Shown: positions 34,366-44,171 of the stretch, piece by piece
How the letters are laid out: every line of letters begins with the position of its first letter
Numbering within the stretch: position 1 is the stretch's first letter
Source of the DNA: Prosthecochloris ethylica
GTDB lineage: Bacteria; Bacteroidota; Chlorobiia; Chlorobiales; Chlorobiaceae
Reading direction: 5' to 3' (one strand)
Length of the DNA: 64,000 bases
Assembly: GCF_015234275.1 (NCBI RefSeq)
Contig: NZ_JADGII010000005.1
The notes under the pieces: generated by a model
Databases searched by the model: none
What the model saw: only the letters and a program-made list of their open reading frames with translations
Told to the model about the DNA's origin: nothing
Translations under genes and position numbers: made by a program

Positions 34366-35610
34366 ATGAGTCAGGAAAGAAAACGTATTGTCATTACCGG
34401 TGTAGGTGTTCTCTCTCCGGTCGGCCAGTCCGCAACCGAACTCTGGGACTCCCTGTCCAGCGGTAAAAGCGGATCCGGCCCTATAACCTATTTCGACGCG
34501 ACAGACTTCTCAACACGCTTTGCCTGTGAACTGAAGGATTTCAATGCGGAGGACCATATCGACAGGAAATCGGCCGCCCGCATGGATCCGTTCTGCCAGT
34601 ATGCTATCGCTGCATCAGATCAGGCCCTGAAAGACTCCGGGCTTGATCTGTCAGCCATCGATCCGGCAAGGGTCGGTGTTGTCTACGGGTCCGGAACCGG
34701 TGGCATGACCACACATGACCAGCAGATGCGGGTGTATCTCGAGCGTGGTCCGCGACGCATCAGCCCGTTTTTCATTCCCATGCTGATCCCGGATATCGCG
34801 GCTGGCCAGATTTCCATGCGCCACAAGCTGATGGGGCCGAACTATGCAACCGCCTCGGCCTGCGCCACGTCGCTTCATGCCATTATCGATGCCTGGATGC
34901 TTCTGCAGCTCGGCATGGCCGACTACATGGTATGCGGCGGTTCGGAGGCAGCAATCACTCCGATGAGTGTGGCCGGTTTCAATGCGGCGCGCGCCCTGTC
35001 GACGGCAAACGATATCCCGGAAAAAGCCTCTCGCCCCTACGATCGGGACCGCGACGGTTTTGTCATGGGTGAAGGTGCCGGTGCCCTGATTCTCGAGACC
35101 ATGGAATCAGCCAAGGCACGTGGTGCACACATCTACGGTGAAATTGCCGGTGTCGGAGCATCAGCCGATGCCCATCACCTCACAGCACCCCACCCGGAAG
35201 GTGCCGGCGCAGTCACGGCAATGACAAACGCACTGAACCAGGCCGGCATCGGTCCTGAAGAGATCGACTACATCAACACGCATGGCACTGCCACCCCGCT
35301 CGGAGACCTGGCGGAGATCAAGGCGATCAAGCGTGTCCTGGGCGAACATGCCTACAGCGTCAGCATCAGTTCGACAAAATCGATGACCGGGCATCTTCTC
35401 GGAGCGGCTGGCGTCGTCGAGTCGATCAACTGTCTTCTGGCGATGAACAACGGCGTTGTCCCACCGACGATCAATATCGACAACCTCGATCCGGAAATCG
35501 ATGTGGATGTCACCCCGAACACTCCGAAAGAGCGAACCATCAACTACAGCCTGAACAACGGCTTCGGATTTGGAGGTCACAACGCGACCCTGATTTTCAA
35601 AACCGTCTGA
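34366..35610 (+). CDS. fabF: 3-oxoacyl-ACP synthase II
   Basis: FabF elongates acyl-ACP. The 414-residue thiolase-fold protein has the active-site Cys in ATASACATSLHAI (about 166), and two catalytic His in NTHGTATPLGD and KSMTGHLLGAAG. The C-terminal NNGFGFGGHNATLIF is intact. It lies between acpP and rnc. Confidence 0.97.
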   Translation: MSQERKRIVITGVGVLSPVGQSATELWDSLSSGKSGSGPITYFDATDFSTRFACELKDFNAEDHIDRKSAARMDPFCQYAIAASDQALKDSGLDLSAIDPARVGVVYGSGTGGMTTHDQQMRVYLERGPRRISPFFIPMLIPDIAAGQISMRHKLMGPNYATASACATSLHAIIDAWMLLQLGMADYMVCGGSEAAITPMSVAGFNAARALSTANDIPEKASRPYDRDRDGFVMGEGAGALILETMESAKARGAHIYGEIAGVGASADAHHLTAPHPEGAGAVTAMTNALNQAGIGPEEIDYINTHGTATPLGDLAEIKAIKRVLGEHAYSVSISSTKSMTGHLLGAAGVVESINCLLAMNNGVVPPTINIDNLDPEIDVDVTPNTPKERTINYSLNNGFGFGGHNATLIFKTV

Positions 35611-35631
35611 CCAGCCGCAATTCCTCCGCCT

Positions 35632-36468
35632 ATGGAGCATTTCTGGCAGAAAATCAGCAGGTTTGCATTTCAACGTTCTGAAAGCGCTCCTCTACCAGTC
35701 CCAGCACCTGCCGACAGCAGCGATACCGCTCGAAGGAGCAGCTGCCGGGACCTGGAGGTGTGGGTCTCGACGCTGCTGAAGGAACCCTGTCGCTCTGTCA
35801 CCATCTACCGCACGGCACTGACGCACCGATCGGTAGTCCACGACTCCACCGAAAACCTCCCCGCCGAAACATCCAACCAGAGACTCGAATTCCTCGGCGA
35901 TGCCGTGCTGGACCTCATTATTTCTGAACACCTCTACCGGCTGTTTCCCGAAAGCGACGAAGGGCACCTGTCAAGCAACCGCGCAAAAATTGTCAACCGC
36001 AAGTCACTGGCCGGATTCGCACGGGCAATCGATCTCGGCGAGAAGCTGATTATCGGAGAATCGGCTGACAAGCGAAGCATACGTTTCAGCGAATCCACCC
36101 TGGCCGATGCATTTGAAGCGTTTATCGGCGCGATCTATCTCGATAAAGGTCTCGATGCCGCCCGCGGCTTCATTGCGCGGCATGTCATCGAACTGGTCGA
36201 TGTGCGCAAGCTTGCCACGATCGAACACAACCATAAAAGCCGGTTGATCGAGTTCGCCCAGTCCAACCGGATGCCCTCGCCAGTCTATAGCGTTGTCGGA
36301 GAAGAGGGAGCCGAACATGCCAAAACATTTATCGTCCAGGTCTCTGTTGATGGACGCGTCTGTGGCACAGGCAAGGCATCACGGAAAAAAGACGCCGAAC
36401 AAGCCGCGGCGTTCGAAGCCCTGCAGACACTCCAGAACAGTGACGGGAACCGCGCATCAGCGACCTGA
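35632..36468 (+). CDS. rnc: Ribonuclease III
   Basis: RNase III cleaves double-stranded RNA in rRNA and mRNA processing. The signature NQRLEFLGDAVLDLI (metal-binding Glu/Asp) and DAFEAFIGAIYLD are present. A C-terminal double-stranded RNA-binding domain occupies ~205-270 (HKSRLIEFAQ, GTGKASRKKDAEQAAAFEAL). A ~45-residue Pro/Ser-rich N-terminal extension (PLPVPAPADSSDTARR) makes it longer than the E. coli enzyme. It ends the fatty-acid cluster. Confidence 0.95.
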   Translation: MEHFWQKISRFAFQRSESAPLPVPAPADSSDTARRSSCRDLEVWVSTLLKEPCRSVTIYRTALTHRSVVHDSTENLPAETSNQRLEFLGDAVLDLIISEHLYRLFPESDEGHLSSNRAKIVNRKSLAGFARAIDLGEKLIIGESADKRSIRFSESTLADAFEAFIGAIYLDKGLDAARGFIARHVIELVDVRKLATIEHNHKSRLIEFAQSNRMPSPVYSVVGEEGAEHAKTFIVQVSVDGRVCGTGKASRKKDAEQAAAFEALQTLQNSDGNRASAT

Positions 36469-36501
36469 TTCCCGCAAGAGGGTGTTTTTTCCCGCTGAAA
36501 C

Positions 36502-36530
36502 TTGAGCAATTGGCTGCGGTCATCTATATT
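36502..36530 (+). promoter_or_regulatory. Candidate gcvPB promoter
   Basis: TTGAGC (36502-36507), a 17-bp spacer and TATATT (36525-36530) lie about 40 bp before the gcvPB start, in the intergenic region after rnc. Confidence 0.55.
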
Positions 36531-36571
36531 GAAATTTTAGTATACAACGACATTACCATCAGTTTCCAAGC

Positions 36572-38035
36572 ATGAAAGAACCTGTTATTTTCGACCTCTC
36601 CCGCAAGGGAAGAAGAGGGCACCGCCCGGCCTCTCCCGATGTCCCGTCGAAACCGCTTGAAGAATACATCCCTGCCGAGTTCCTGCGCAGGGAACATGCC
36701 GACCTGCCGGAAGTACCGGAAAGCGAAGTCGTACGTCACTTCATCAGGCTGTCGAACATGAACCATCATGTCGATAAAGACATGTACCCGCTTGGAAGCT
36801 GTACCATGAAGTACAACCCCAAGATCAACGATGAAACATCCGGGCTGACAGGCTTTACCGCCCTGCATCCGCTTCAGCCTGAATCAACCGTTCAGGGGGC
36901 ATTGCGCCTGATGCACGAACTTGCCGCTCAGCTCGGTGAAATTGCAGGCATGGCCGCCGTCACCCTGCAGCCTGCCGCCGGCGCACATGGCGAACTCACG
37001 GGAATTCTCACGATCAGAAAATACCATGAATCCAGAGGATCCCGCCGAACGAAACTGCTGGTTGTCGATTCCGCCCACGGCACCAATCCTGCTTCAGCCG
37101 CACTGGTCGGCTACGACACGGTCACCGTGAAAAGCAATGCCGAGGGACGGACGGACATCGACGACCTGCGCTCAAAACTCGATGAGAGCGTAGCCGCGCT
37201 GATGCTGACCAATCCCAACACCCTCGGACTGTTCGAAAAAGATATCGCAACCATCGAACGACTCGTCCATGACAACGGAAGCCTGCTGTACATGGACGGT
37301 GCGAACATGAATGCCCTGATGGGCATCACCCGGCCCGGGGACATGGGCTTCGATATCGTTCACTATAACCTGCACAAAACCTTTTCGGCTCCTCACGGCG
37401 GCGGCGGTCCCGGAAGCGGACCGGTCGGCGTCTGCGAAAAACTGGTACCGTTTCTCCCTGTTCCGGTTGTCGAACGACACGACGACAACGGCACAACCAG
37501 GTATACGCTTTCAGCCGACCGCCCCTCGAGCATCGGTCGAATGATGAACTTCCATGGCAACTTCAGCGTCATGGTACGAGCATACACCTATATCTGCATG
37601 CTCGGAGCCGAAGGTATCAGAAGAGTTTCCGAAAATGCCATTATCAACGCCAACTACCTGCTCGGCAAACTGACCGGGCGTTATGATCTGCCATATCCCG
37701 GGCCGGTTATGCACGAGTTCTGCCTCTCGGGCGACCGCCAGAAAAAACAGCACAATGTCAAAACCCTCGACATTGCCAAACGGCTGCTCGATCTCGGTTT
37801 TCACGCCCCGACCATCTATTTCCCGCTCATTGTCAGCGAAGCACTGATGATCGAGCCGACAGAAACAGAAACAAGGGAGACGCTCGACCGGTTTGCATCC
37901 GCCATGCTGCAAATCGCCGATGAAGCCGAGCAGGACCCTGAAATGGTGAAGAACGCACCTCAGAACACTCCGGTCAAACGCCTCGATGAAGCACAGGCAT
38001 CGCGAAAGCTCAACATCAGCTGTCCGGCATGCTGA
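36572..38035 (+). CDS. gcvPB: Glycine dehydrogenase (decarboxylating) subunit 2
   Basis: The C-terminal-half subunit of the split P-protein of the glycine cleavage system. The PLP lysine is in HYNLHKTFSAPHGGGGPGSG, and a PLP-contacting VVDSAHGTNPASAAL is present. The 487-residue length fits the GcvPB subunit. The partner gcvPA is not in this window. A typical promoter precedes it. The gene is separate from the fatty-acid cluster. Confidence 0.95.
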   Translation: MKEPVIFDLSRKGRRGHRPASPDVPSKPLEEYIPAEFLRREHADLPEVPESEVVRHFIRLSNMNHHVDKDMYPLGSCTMKYNPKINDETSGLTGFTALHPLQPESTVQGALRLMHELAAQLGEIAGMAAVTLQPAAGAHGELTGILTIRKYHESRGSRRTKLLVVDSAHGTNPASAALVGYDTVTVKSNAEGRTDIDDLRSKLDESVAALMLTNPNTLGLFEKDIATIERLVHDNGSLLYMDGANMNALMGITRPGDMGFDIVHYNLHKTFSAPHGGGGPGSGPVGVCEKLVPFLPVPVVERHDDNGTTRYTLSADRPSSIGRMMNFHGNFSVMVRAYTYICMLGAEGIRRVSENAIINANYLLGKLTGRYDLPYPGPVMHEFCLSGDRQKKQHNVKTLDIAKRLLDLGFHAPTIYFPLIVSEALMIEPTETETRETLDRFASAMLQIADEAEQDPEMVKNAPQNTPVKRLDEAQASRKLNISCPAC

Positions 38036-38115
38036 CACGGTTTGTAACGTACATGTAACACAGAGGTATTGGCAGTTGGCGATTATGACTTTATACTCAT
38101 ATAAACACATCAGCC

Positions 38116-38631
38116 ATGCCTCTACAGAACGCCAAGGTACTCCTGCTCAACAGCAGTTACGAACCGTTAAGCATCTGTGATGCGCAGAAAGCCATCCTGC
38201 TGCTCTTTGGTGGAAAAGCGGTAGCTGTCGCGCATCACCCGGACCGTTTCATCTGCACGGTCACCGAATCGTTTCCCCTTCCCAGCATTGTCCGCCTCAC
38301 CTTTTTTGTCCGCGTTCCCTACAAAAAACTCATGCTGAACCGCAAGAACATTTTCCGGCGGGATAACTTTCAGTGTCAATACTGCGGGCGAAGGGACCGC
38401 CAGCTGACCATCGACCATGTCGTCCCCCGCTCGAAAGGCGGGGATGACACCTGGGAAAACCTTCTCACCGCCTGCAGTGTCTGCAATTCGAAAAAAGGCG
38501 ACAGAACCCCGCAGGAAGCCGGCATGCCGCCCATCAACGAGCCCTTCCGGCCAACTCACATTATGCTGATGCGAAAATTTATTACTACTATATCAGAAGA
38601 CTGGAAACCTTATCTGTACATGACCCGATAA
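38116..38631 (+). CDS. HNH endonuclease
   Basis: A 171-residue protein. The nuclease module is FQCQYCGRRDRQLTIDHVVP, RSKGGDDTWENLLTACSVCN and SKKGDRT: two CxxC zinc pairs and the DH...N...H-type HNH core. The N-terminal ~85 residues (KVLLLNSSYEPLSICDAQKA) match the widespread stand-alone HNH protein found next to housekeeping genes in many phyla. The role is unknown; no phage or mobile-element context is seen. Confidence 0.88.
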   Translation: MPLQNAKVLLLNSSYEPLSICDAQKAILLLFGGKAVAVAHHPDRFICTVTESFPLPSIVRLTFFVRVPYKKLMLNRKNIFRRDNFQCQYCGRRDRQLTIDHVVPRSKGGDDTWENLLTACSVCNSKKGDRTPQEAGMPPINEPFRPTHIMLMRKFITTISEDWKPYLYMTR

Positions 38632-38680
38632 CGCGGGCTGCCCTGAAGTTCGACAGCAGCACCGGAGAATCATCCCGATC

Positions 38681-40405
38681 ATGATACACGCTGTACACGT
38701 CCTGCTGATTATTGCCGCACTGTTTCTCATGCCCTGCACGCAGGGCCATGCTGCCGCAACAGATACCCGGGAGCTCTTTACCGAACGCGACCCCGGCATC
38801 GAAAAGCTGCTCAGCACCATGTCGCTCTCCGACAAGGTGGGCCAGATGCTCATTGCCCACTGCCCGGCAGAATACAGCGGCAGTGACGACAGAACCGTTG
38901 CGGAACTCTCCTCACTGATCAGCAGCGGCAAAATCGGCGGAGTCATGTTCCTGAAAGGCAATACCCGCGATGCCGCGATACTGTCCAACCGGTTCCAGCT
39001 GCTGGCCCCGTACCCCCTGCTCTTCAGTGCCGACATGGAAAAAGGCCTGGCGATGCGCCTGGAAGGAGCGACAGAATTCTCGCCCAGTATGGCGGTATCT
39101 GCCACCGACGACCCATCGCTTGCCTACCGTATGGCGACCGTCATTGCCGAAGAGGCCAGGGCTCTCGGGATCCTTCACAGTTACGGTCCCAGCACCGACC
39201 TCAACCTGAATCCTGACAACCCGATCATCAACACGCGCTCGTACGGCGACCGTATCGACCAGACGGTCACCATGTCAACCGCGTTTATCGACGGATTGCA
39301 GGACAACGGCATCATGGCGACGGTCAAGCACTTTCCCGGTCACGGGGATGTCACGGTTGACAGCCATGTCGCCCTTCCTGTGCTGGACAAAGACCGCAGA
39401 ACACTCGAAGCGACAGAGCTCAGGCCATTCAAGGCCGCTATCGATCACGGTGTCATGAGCGTGATGATCGGGCACCTCGCCGTGCCCGGCCTGACCGGCA
39501 GCCTCAGGCCGGCCACGCTCTCGTGGAGAGTGGTCACCGGCCTGTTGAGGCAGGAGCTTGGCTTCACGGGCCTCGTCATCACCGACGCCCTCAACATGAA
39601 AGCTCTGTACGAAAACCACACGCTCGAGGAGATTTCTGTCCTTGCGGTCGAAGCAGGGAACGATCTTCTGCTGTTTTCACCCGATCCCGGGCTTACCCAC
39701 ACCACGATCGTCAAAGCCGTCAGAAACGGCAGGATTCCGGTGCAGCGCATCGACGACGCCGTAAGGCGCATACTTGTTGCAAAAAAATGGCTCGGACTGG
39801 AACGAAAAAGTATCGTCAACCTCGATCGTCTGTCAGCATCGATCGGCATCGACCCTCACCAGGAGCTGGCCCGGATGATATCCGAACGGGCACTGACCGT
39901 CGTCAGGGATCGGGGGCCATACCTGCCCCTCCAGGGAAAAGCCTCGCAGAATCCTCTGCATGTGGTCCTCGAGGATAAAAACCACTCGAACTCCGGCGAA
40001 GAGTTCGAACAGAAAATGAAACACTCTTTCGGGGCTCCGACCATACGCATAGGCCAGAAAGCCACCGATGCCGCCTACCGCAACGCGCTGCAGAGAGCCA
40101 GAAACGCTTCGGCGGTTGTCCTCACCACCTATGTCGAGGTCCTCTCAGGCTCGAAAGCACTGAGCCTGAACGAAAACCAGCAGGCGTTCGTCCGCCGGCT
40201 CGACAGCGAACTGCCATCCGGCACCCCGCTGATCATGATTTCATTCGGCACACCGTACCTGATCCGCCATTTTCCCGAAATCCCGACGTACCTCTGTACG
40301 TACGGTTCGTCGCCTCTGAGCGAAGACGCGGTGGTCAAAGCTCTCCTGGGAAGCCTGAGACCGAAAGGCCGCTTGCCGGTCTCGCTCAGGACCTCGGCGG
40401 AATAA
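38681..40405 (+). CDS. nagZ: Glycoside hydrolase family 3, beta-N-acetylhexosaminidase-type
   Basis: The 574-residue protein has a signal peptide (VLLIIAALFLMPCTQGHA). Its GH3 TIM barrel carries the NagZ hallmark VKHFPGHGDVTVDSHVALP, whose His acts as acid/base, and the nucleophile Asp in VITDALNMKAL. A C-terminal alpha/beta sandwich domain follows, as in longer exported NagZ-like enzymes. It probably removes GlcNAc from muropeptides in the periplasm. It is longer than the cytoplasmic E. coli NagZ. Confidence 0.88.
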   Translation: MIHAVHVLLIIAALFLMPCTQGHAAATDTRELFTERDPGIEKLLSTMSLSDKVGQMLIAHCPAEYSGSDDRTVAELSSLISSGKIGGVMFLKGNTRDAAILSNRFQLLAPYPLLFSADMEKGLAMRLEGATEFSPSMAVSATDDPSLAYRMATVIAEEARALGILHSYGPSTDLNLNPDNPIINTRSYGDRIDQTVTMSTAFIDGLQDNGIMATVKHFPGHGDVTVDSHVALPVLDKDRRTLEATELRPFKAAIDHGVMSVMIGHLAVPGLTGSLRPATLSWRVVTGLLRQELGFTGLVITDALNMKALYENHTLEEISVLAVEAGNDLLLFSPDPGLTHTTIVKAVRNGRIPVQRIDDAVRRILVAKKWLGLERKSIVNLDRLSASIGIDPHQELARMISERALTVVRDRGPYLPLQGKASQNPLHVVLEDKNHSNSGEEFEQKMKHSFGAPTIRIGQKATDAAYRNALQRARNASAVVLTTYVEVLSGSKALSLNENQQAFVRRLDSELPSGTPLIMISFGTPYLIRHFPEIPTYLCTYGSSPLSEDAVVKALLGSLRPKGRLPVSLRTSAE

Positions 40406-40435
40406 CCTTTTTTTATTACCTTTCCTGATACGTTT

Positions 40436-40460
40436 GAAACAACACCAATTGCGTTGTTTC
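40436..40460. repeat. Inverted repeat upstream of bchZ
   Basis: GAAACAAC (40436-40443) and GTTGTTTC (40453-40460), perfect arms with a 9-base spacer, 44 bp before the bchZ start. No T-run follows. It could be a regulator site or a weak terminator for the upstream gene. Confidence 0.45.
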
Positions 40461-40503
40461 CGGGCGGTCATTGCCTGGAACGACAGTTCTCCGCCATACA
40501 ACC

Positions 40504-41922
40504 ATGACGACAACCATCAGGGATGAATCAACCGCCAGCGCCTACTGGGCGGCGGTCAATACATTCTGTGCCCTTCGAGATGTCCATGTTATCGCTGACG
40601 CCCCGGTCGGATGTTATAACCTGGCAGGCGTAGCGGTTATGGATTACACCGATGCTCTCCCCTACCTAGAGAACTTCACGCCAACCAGCCTGACCGAAAA
40701 GGAGATTTCCTCGTCAGGCAGTACCGCCAGGGTGCGCGAGATTATCGACAGCCTTCATGGCACAGGAAAACGCCTGATCCTCGTTTCCAGTGCCGAAAGT
40801 GAAATGATCGGCAGCAATCACGCAAAAATGCTGGAACAGCACTACCCCGACGTCAGCTATTTCGACTCCAATTCACTCGGGGACAACGAATGGCAGGGGC
40901 GGGAGCATGCCCTCGAGTGGCTGCACCGCACGTATGACGACGGAGCAGAGGCCCGTGTGGAACCAGGAACGGTCAGCATAATCGGACCGACATACGGCTG
41001 CTTCAACAGCCCGTCCGACCTTGCCGAACTGAAACGGCTGATCACGGGATGCGGGCTCACGGTCCGCAACGTCTACCCGATGGAGAGCAACACAGCCGAT
41101 ATTTCCGAACTGAAGCATTCTGAACTGATTGTCGTCATGTACCACGAGTTCGGACGCGGCCTTGCCGACAGGCTCGGTCGCCCGGTGCTCCAGGCCCCGT
41201 TCGGGCTTCGGGAAACATCGACCTTTCTCGAACGCCTCGGAGACCTGACCGGAAGGCAGAAAGACGCGGCCCGCTTTCTTGCCCGGGAGAAACAGACCAC
41301 GCTCAAGCCGCTGTGGGATCTCTGGCGGGGACCCCAGTCCGAGTGGTTCCCGACCGTCAAGTTCGGCGTCGTAGCCGACAGCACCTACAGCAGGGGCCTG
41401 AAAACATTTCTGGCCGACGAGATGGGTATGCAGTGCCTGTTCAGCCACGACTGCGCCGAGACAGACAACAACCTTGTCAGGAATGAACTGGCAGCAGAGC
41501 AGCCGCAGTTCCTGTTCGGCCGGATGCCTGACAAAATCTACCTCGCAGAACTTGGAGCGAAAACCCGTTTCATTCCGGCCGGGTTTCCCGGTCCTGTTGT
41601 CCGCAGAGCTCTCGGAACACCCTTCATGGGCCATAGCGGAACGGTCTACATCATACAGGAAATCGTCAACGCGTTGTACGACACCCTGTTCAACTTCCTG
41701 CCGATCAGTCCGCGCACCGATGCCGCTCCCGGCCAATCGGAAACTGTCCGGTGGAGCCCTGAAGCCAATGCGATACTTGAAGAGATCGTCAGAAAGGCAC
41801 CCTTTATCAGCCAGATCTCGTTCGGCAGGGAGCTGAAGAAAAAAGCCGAAGCCCTCGCCATTCAGCAGGGCAACGAGGTGGTCACACCGGAGATTCTGCA
41901 GCAGATCAGGCAGAAAGGCTGA
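40504..41922 (+). CDS. bchZ: Chlorophyllide a reductase subunit Z
   Basis: BchZ with BchX and BchY reduces chlorophyllide a to the bacteriochlorin level during bacteriochlorophyll a synthesis. The ~472-residue protein is nitrogenase-like: an iron-sulfur cysteine lies in ADAPVGCYNLAGVAVMDY (Cys about 37), with EKEISSSGSTARV and SIIGPTYGCFNSPSDL downstream. A C-terminal PCP_red-like domain (EILQQIRQKG at the end) closes it. The ATG at 40504 begins MTTTIRDEST. bchX and bchY are not nearby. This is the strongest marker of phototrophy in the window. Confidence 0.93.
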   Translation: MTTTIRDESTASAYWAAVNTFCALRDVHVIADAPVGCYNLAGVAVMDYTDALPYLENFTPTSLTEKEISSSGSTARVREIIDSLHGTGKRLILVSSAESEMIGSNHAKMLEQHYPDVSYFDSNSLGDNEWQGREHALEWLHRTYDDGAEARVEPGTVSIIGPTYGCFNSPSDLAELKRLITGCGLTVRNVYPMESNTADISELKHSELIVVMYHEFGRGLADRLGRPVLQAPFGLRETSTFLERLGDLTGRQKDAARFLAREKQTTLKPLWDLWRGPQSEWFPTVKFGVVADSTYSRGLKTFLADEMGMQCLFSHDCAETDNNLVRNELAAEQPQFLFGRMPDKIYLAELGAKTRFIPAGFPGPVVRRALGTPFMGHSGTVYIIQEIVNALYDTLFNFLPISPRTDAAPGQSETVRWSPEANAILEEIVRKAPFISQISFGRELKKKAEALAIQQGNEVVTPEILQQIRQKG

Positions 41923-41953
41923 CTCCCGTCAGTCTTCGGCAGCAGTTCTTTCT

Positions 41954-41981
41954 TTGCATTATTGAAATTAATTCTTATAAT
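41954..41981 (+). promoter_or_regulatory. Candidate promoter of the thrS operon
   Basis: TTGCAT (41954-41959), a 16-bp spacer and a consensus TATAAT (41976-41981). It lies about 170 bp before thrS, leaving a leader that can form at least two stem-loops. Confidence 0.65.
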
Positions 41982-42102
41982 GCAAATCCTCTTATCGTAT
42001 CAGGACTACAACCGGCAGAGAGAAGCCGCCGGAACTACGGCCCTCCTGAGCGATAATCAACTGACAGAAAGCGGTCGTTATTCCTCTGAATACAGGTACA
42101 TC

Positions 42103-42126
42103 GGGACCACAGTGATTACCGGTCCC
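42103..42126 (+). promoter_or_regulatory. Hairpin in the thrS leader
   Basis: GGGACC (42103-42108) pairs with GGTCCC (42121-42126) around a 12-base loop, ending about 27 bases before the thrS start. Position and size suit a translational operator, as known for E. coli thrS, but no tRNA-Thr anticodon mimic is evident to me. Confidence 0.35.
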
Positions 42127-42152
42127 CTTGACAGAGACAAGGCAGAACGTAC

Positions 42153-44120
42153 ATGTCTGAACATATGAATGCACAGGTAACGGTCACGCTGCCTGATGGT
42201 GAAAGCAGAAGCTTTCCGGCTGGCGTTACCGGCTATGACATAGCGCAGTCCATAGGCAAAAAACTCGCAAAAGACGCTCTTGCCGTCACCGTGAACGGGA
42301 CGGCCACAGATCTCAACCTCCCCATCACGGAGGATGCCCGGATTGAAATTGTCACCTTCGACCACCCGCTCGGCAAGGAAATTTTCTGGCACAGTGCGAG
42401 CCATATTCTCGCACAGGCCGTCGAGGAACTGTTCCCGGGATCCAGGTTCGGAGCCGGACCGGCTATCGAGCAGGGATTCTACTACGATATTGCCTCGCCT
42501 CACCGGTTCACGGAAACCGATCTCGAACTGATCGAGCAGAAAATGCTGGAAATCGGCAGGCGCGCCATCACCGTTCGCCGTGAAGAGATGCCGCGTGAAC
42601 AGGCGATCGAATTTTTCAGTACGAAAAGAGAGGATCCTTATAAAGTCGAGATTCTCCAGGACACCCTGAAAGACACGCCGCGTGTCTCGATCTATCACCA
42701 GGGCGATTTTGCCGATCTCTGCAGCGGCCCGCACCTTCCGGACACGTCAAAACTCAGAGCAGTCAAGCTGACCAACATTTCAGCGTCGTTCTGGAGAGGC
42801 GACCCGTCGCGTGAAACCATGCAGCGCATCTACGGAATTGCCTTTCCGTCAGAGAAACTGCTGAAAAAGCATCTGGCTGCACTGGAGGAAGCAAAAAAAC
42901 GAGATCACCGCAAACTCGGGGCAGAACTCGGGCTGTTCATGCTCTCACAGGATGTTGGCAGCGGACTGCCGATCTGGCTGCCGAAGGGCGCGATCGTCCG
43001 CAGCGAACTTGAAACGTTCCTGAAAGAAGAGCAGAAAAAGCGGGGATACGTACCGGTATATACGCCGCATATCGGCAATATCGAGCTCTACAAGCGCTCG
43101 GGGCACTACCCGTACTACAGCGATTCGCAGTTCCCTCCGCTCACCTATACGGACGACCTCGGAAGAGAGGAACAGTACCTGCTCAAACCGATGAACTGTC
43201 CGCATCACCACCTGATCTACAGTTCCGAACTGCGCAGTTACCGCGATCTTCCGCTTCGGCTTACCGAATTCGGGACGGTCTACCGTCACGAACAGTCGGG
43301 CGAACTGAACGGCCTGGTACGCGCACGCGGCTTTACACAGGACGACTCGCACATCTATTGCCGCCCCGACCAGCTGGTCGATGAAATCTGCAACGCCATC
43401 GACCTGACCAGGTTTGTGTTTGCGACACTCGGCTTCGACGATATCCAGGTACGGCTCTCGCTGCACGACCCCGACAATCCCGGCAAGTACGGCGGCACCG
43501 GCGATGTCTGGGAGCAGGCGGAAAAAGATGTACGAGAGGCCGCCGAACGCATGAATATCGAGTATGTGGTCGGCATCGGAGAAGCAAGTTTCTACGGCCC
43601 GAAAATAGACTTTATCGTCCGTGATGCACTTGGAAGAAAGTGGCAGCTCGGCACGGTCCAGGTCGACTACGTCATGCCTGAACGGTTCGACCTGAGCTAT
43701 ATCGGCCCCGACGGTCAGCCTCACCGGCCGATCATCATTCACCGGGCACCGTTCGGCTCGATGGAGCGGTTCATCGGCGTGCTGATCGAACATACGGCAG
43801 GTAATTTCCCGTTGTGGCTTGCCCCGGTGCAGGTCGCGGTTCTTCCGATTACGGAAGACGCCCATGAATATGCGGCATCGGTGCGGGATCTCCTCCACCG
43901 GGAGGGGATCAGGGTAAAACTTGACACGCGGAGTGAAAAAATCGGCAAAAAGATCAGGGAAGCCGAAGTATCGAAAGTGCCCTACATGGTCATTATCGGC
44001 CAGAAAGAGCGGGAAGACGGCACCGTTTCCCTCCGGCGCCACCGTCAGGGTGATGTCGGAACCATGACACTCGACCAACTCAAAGAAAAACTATTCACGG
44101 AAATCACCGAGAAATCCTGA
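42153..44120 (+). CDS. thrS: Threonyl-tRNA synthetase
   Basis: A class II synthetase of 655 residues. A TGS domain occupies ~1-70, then the editing domain with HSASHILAQAV and the distal HLPDTS-type Cys-His site. The catalytic core has the zinc site MNCPHHHLIY, with motifs 2 and 3 at TEFGTVYRHEQSGEL and RAPFGSMERFIGVLIEH. The anticodon-binding domain follows. It heads thrS-infC-rpmI-rplT-pheS. Confidence 0.97.
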   Translation: MSEHMNAQVTVTLPDGESRSFPAGVTGYDIAQSIGKKLAKDALAVTVNGTATDLNLPITEDARIEIVTFDHPLGKEIFWHSASHILAQAVEELFPGSRFGAGPAIEQGFYYDIASPHRFTETDLELIEQKMLEIGRRAITVRREEMPREQAIEFFSTKREDPYKVEILQDTLKDTPRVSIYHQGDFADLCSGPHLPDTSKLRAVKLTNISASFWRGDPSRETMQRIYGIAFPSEKLLKKHLAALEEAKKRDHRKLGAELGLFMLSQDVGSGLPIWLPKGAIVRSELETFLKEEQKKRGYVPVYTPHIGNIELYKRSGHYPYYSDSQFPPLTYTDDLGREEQYLLKPMNCPHHHLIYSSELRSYRDLPLRLTEFGTVYRHEQSGELNGLVRARGFTQDDSHIYCRPDQLVDEICNAIDLTRFVFATLGFDDIQVRLSLHDPDNPGKYGGTGDVWEQAEKDVREAAERMNIEYVVGIGEASFYGPKIDFIVRDALGRKWQLGTVQVDYVMPERFDLSYIGPDGQPHRPIIIHRAPFGSMERFIGVLIEHTAGNFPLWLAPVQVAVLPITEDAHEYAASVRDLLHREGIRVKLDTRSEKIGKKIREAEVSKVPYMVIIGQKEREDGTVSLRRHRQGDVGTMTLDQLKEKLFTEITEKS

Positions 44121-44171
44121 CCGCAACACAACGAAGATCGAATTGCGGAACGCACATAAACAGCAGACCAT

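Noticed and set aside
41962..42168. 68-codon open frame ending just inside thrS
   Set aside because: It would start with TTG inside the promoter, has no ribosome binding site, and covers the structured leader.
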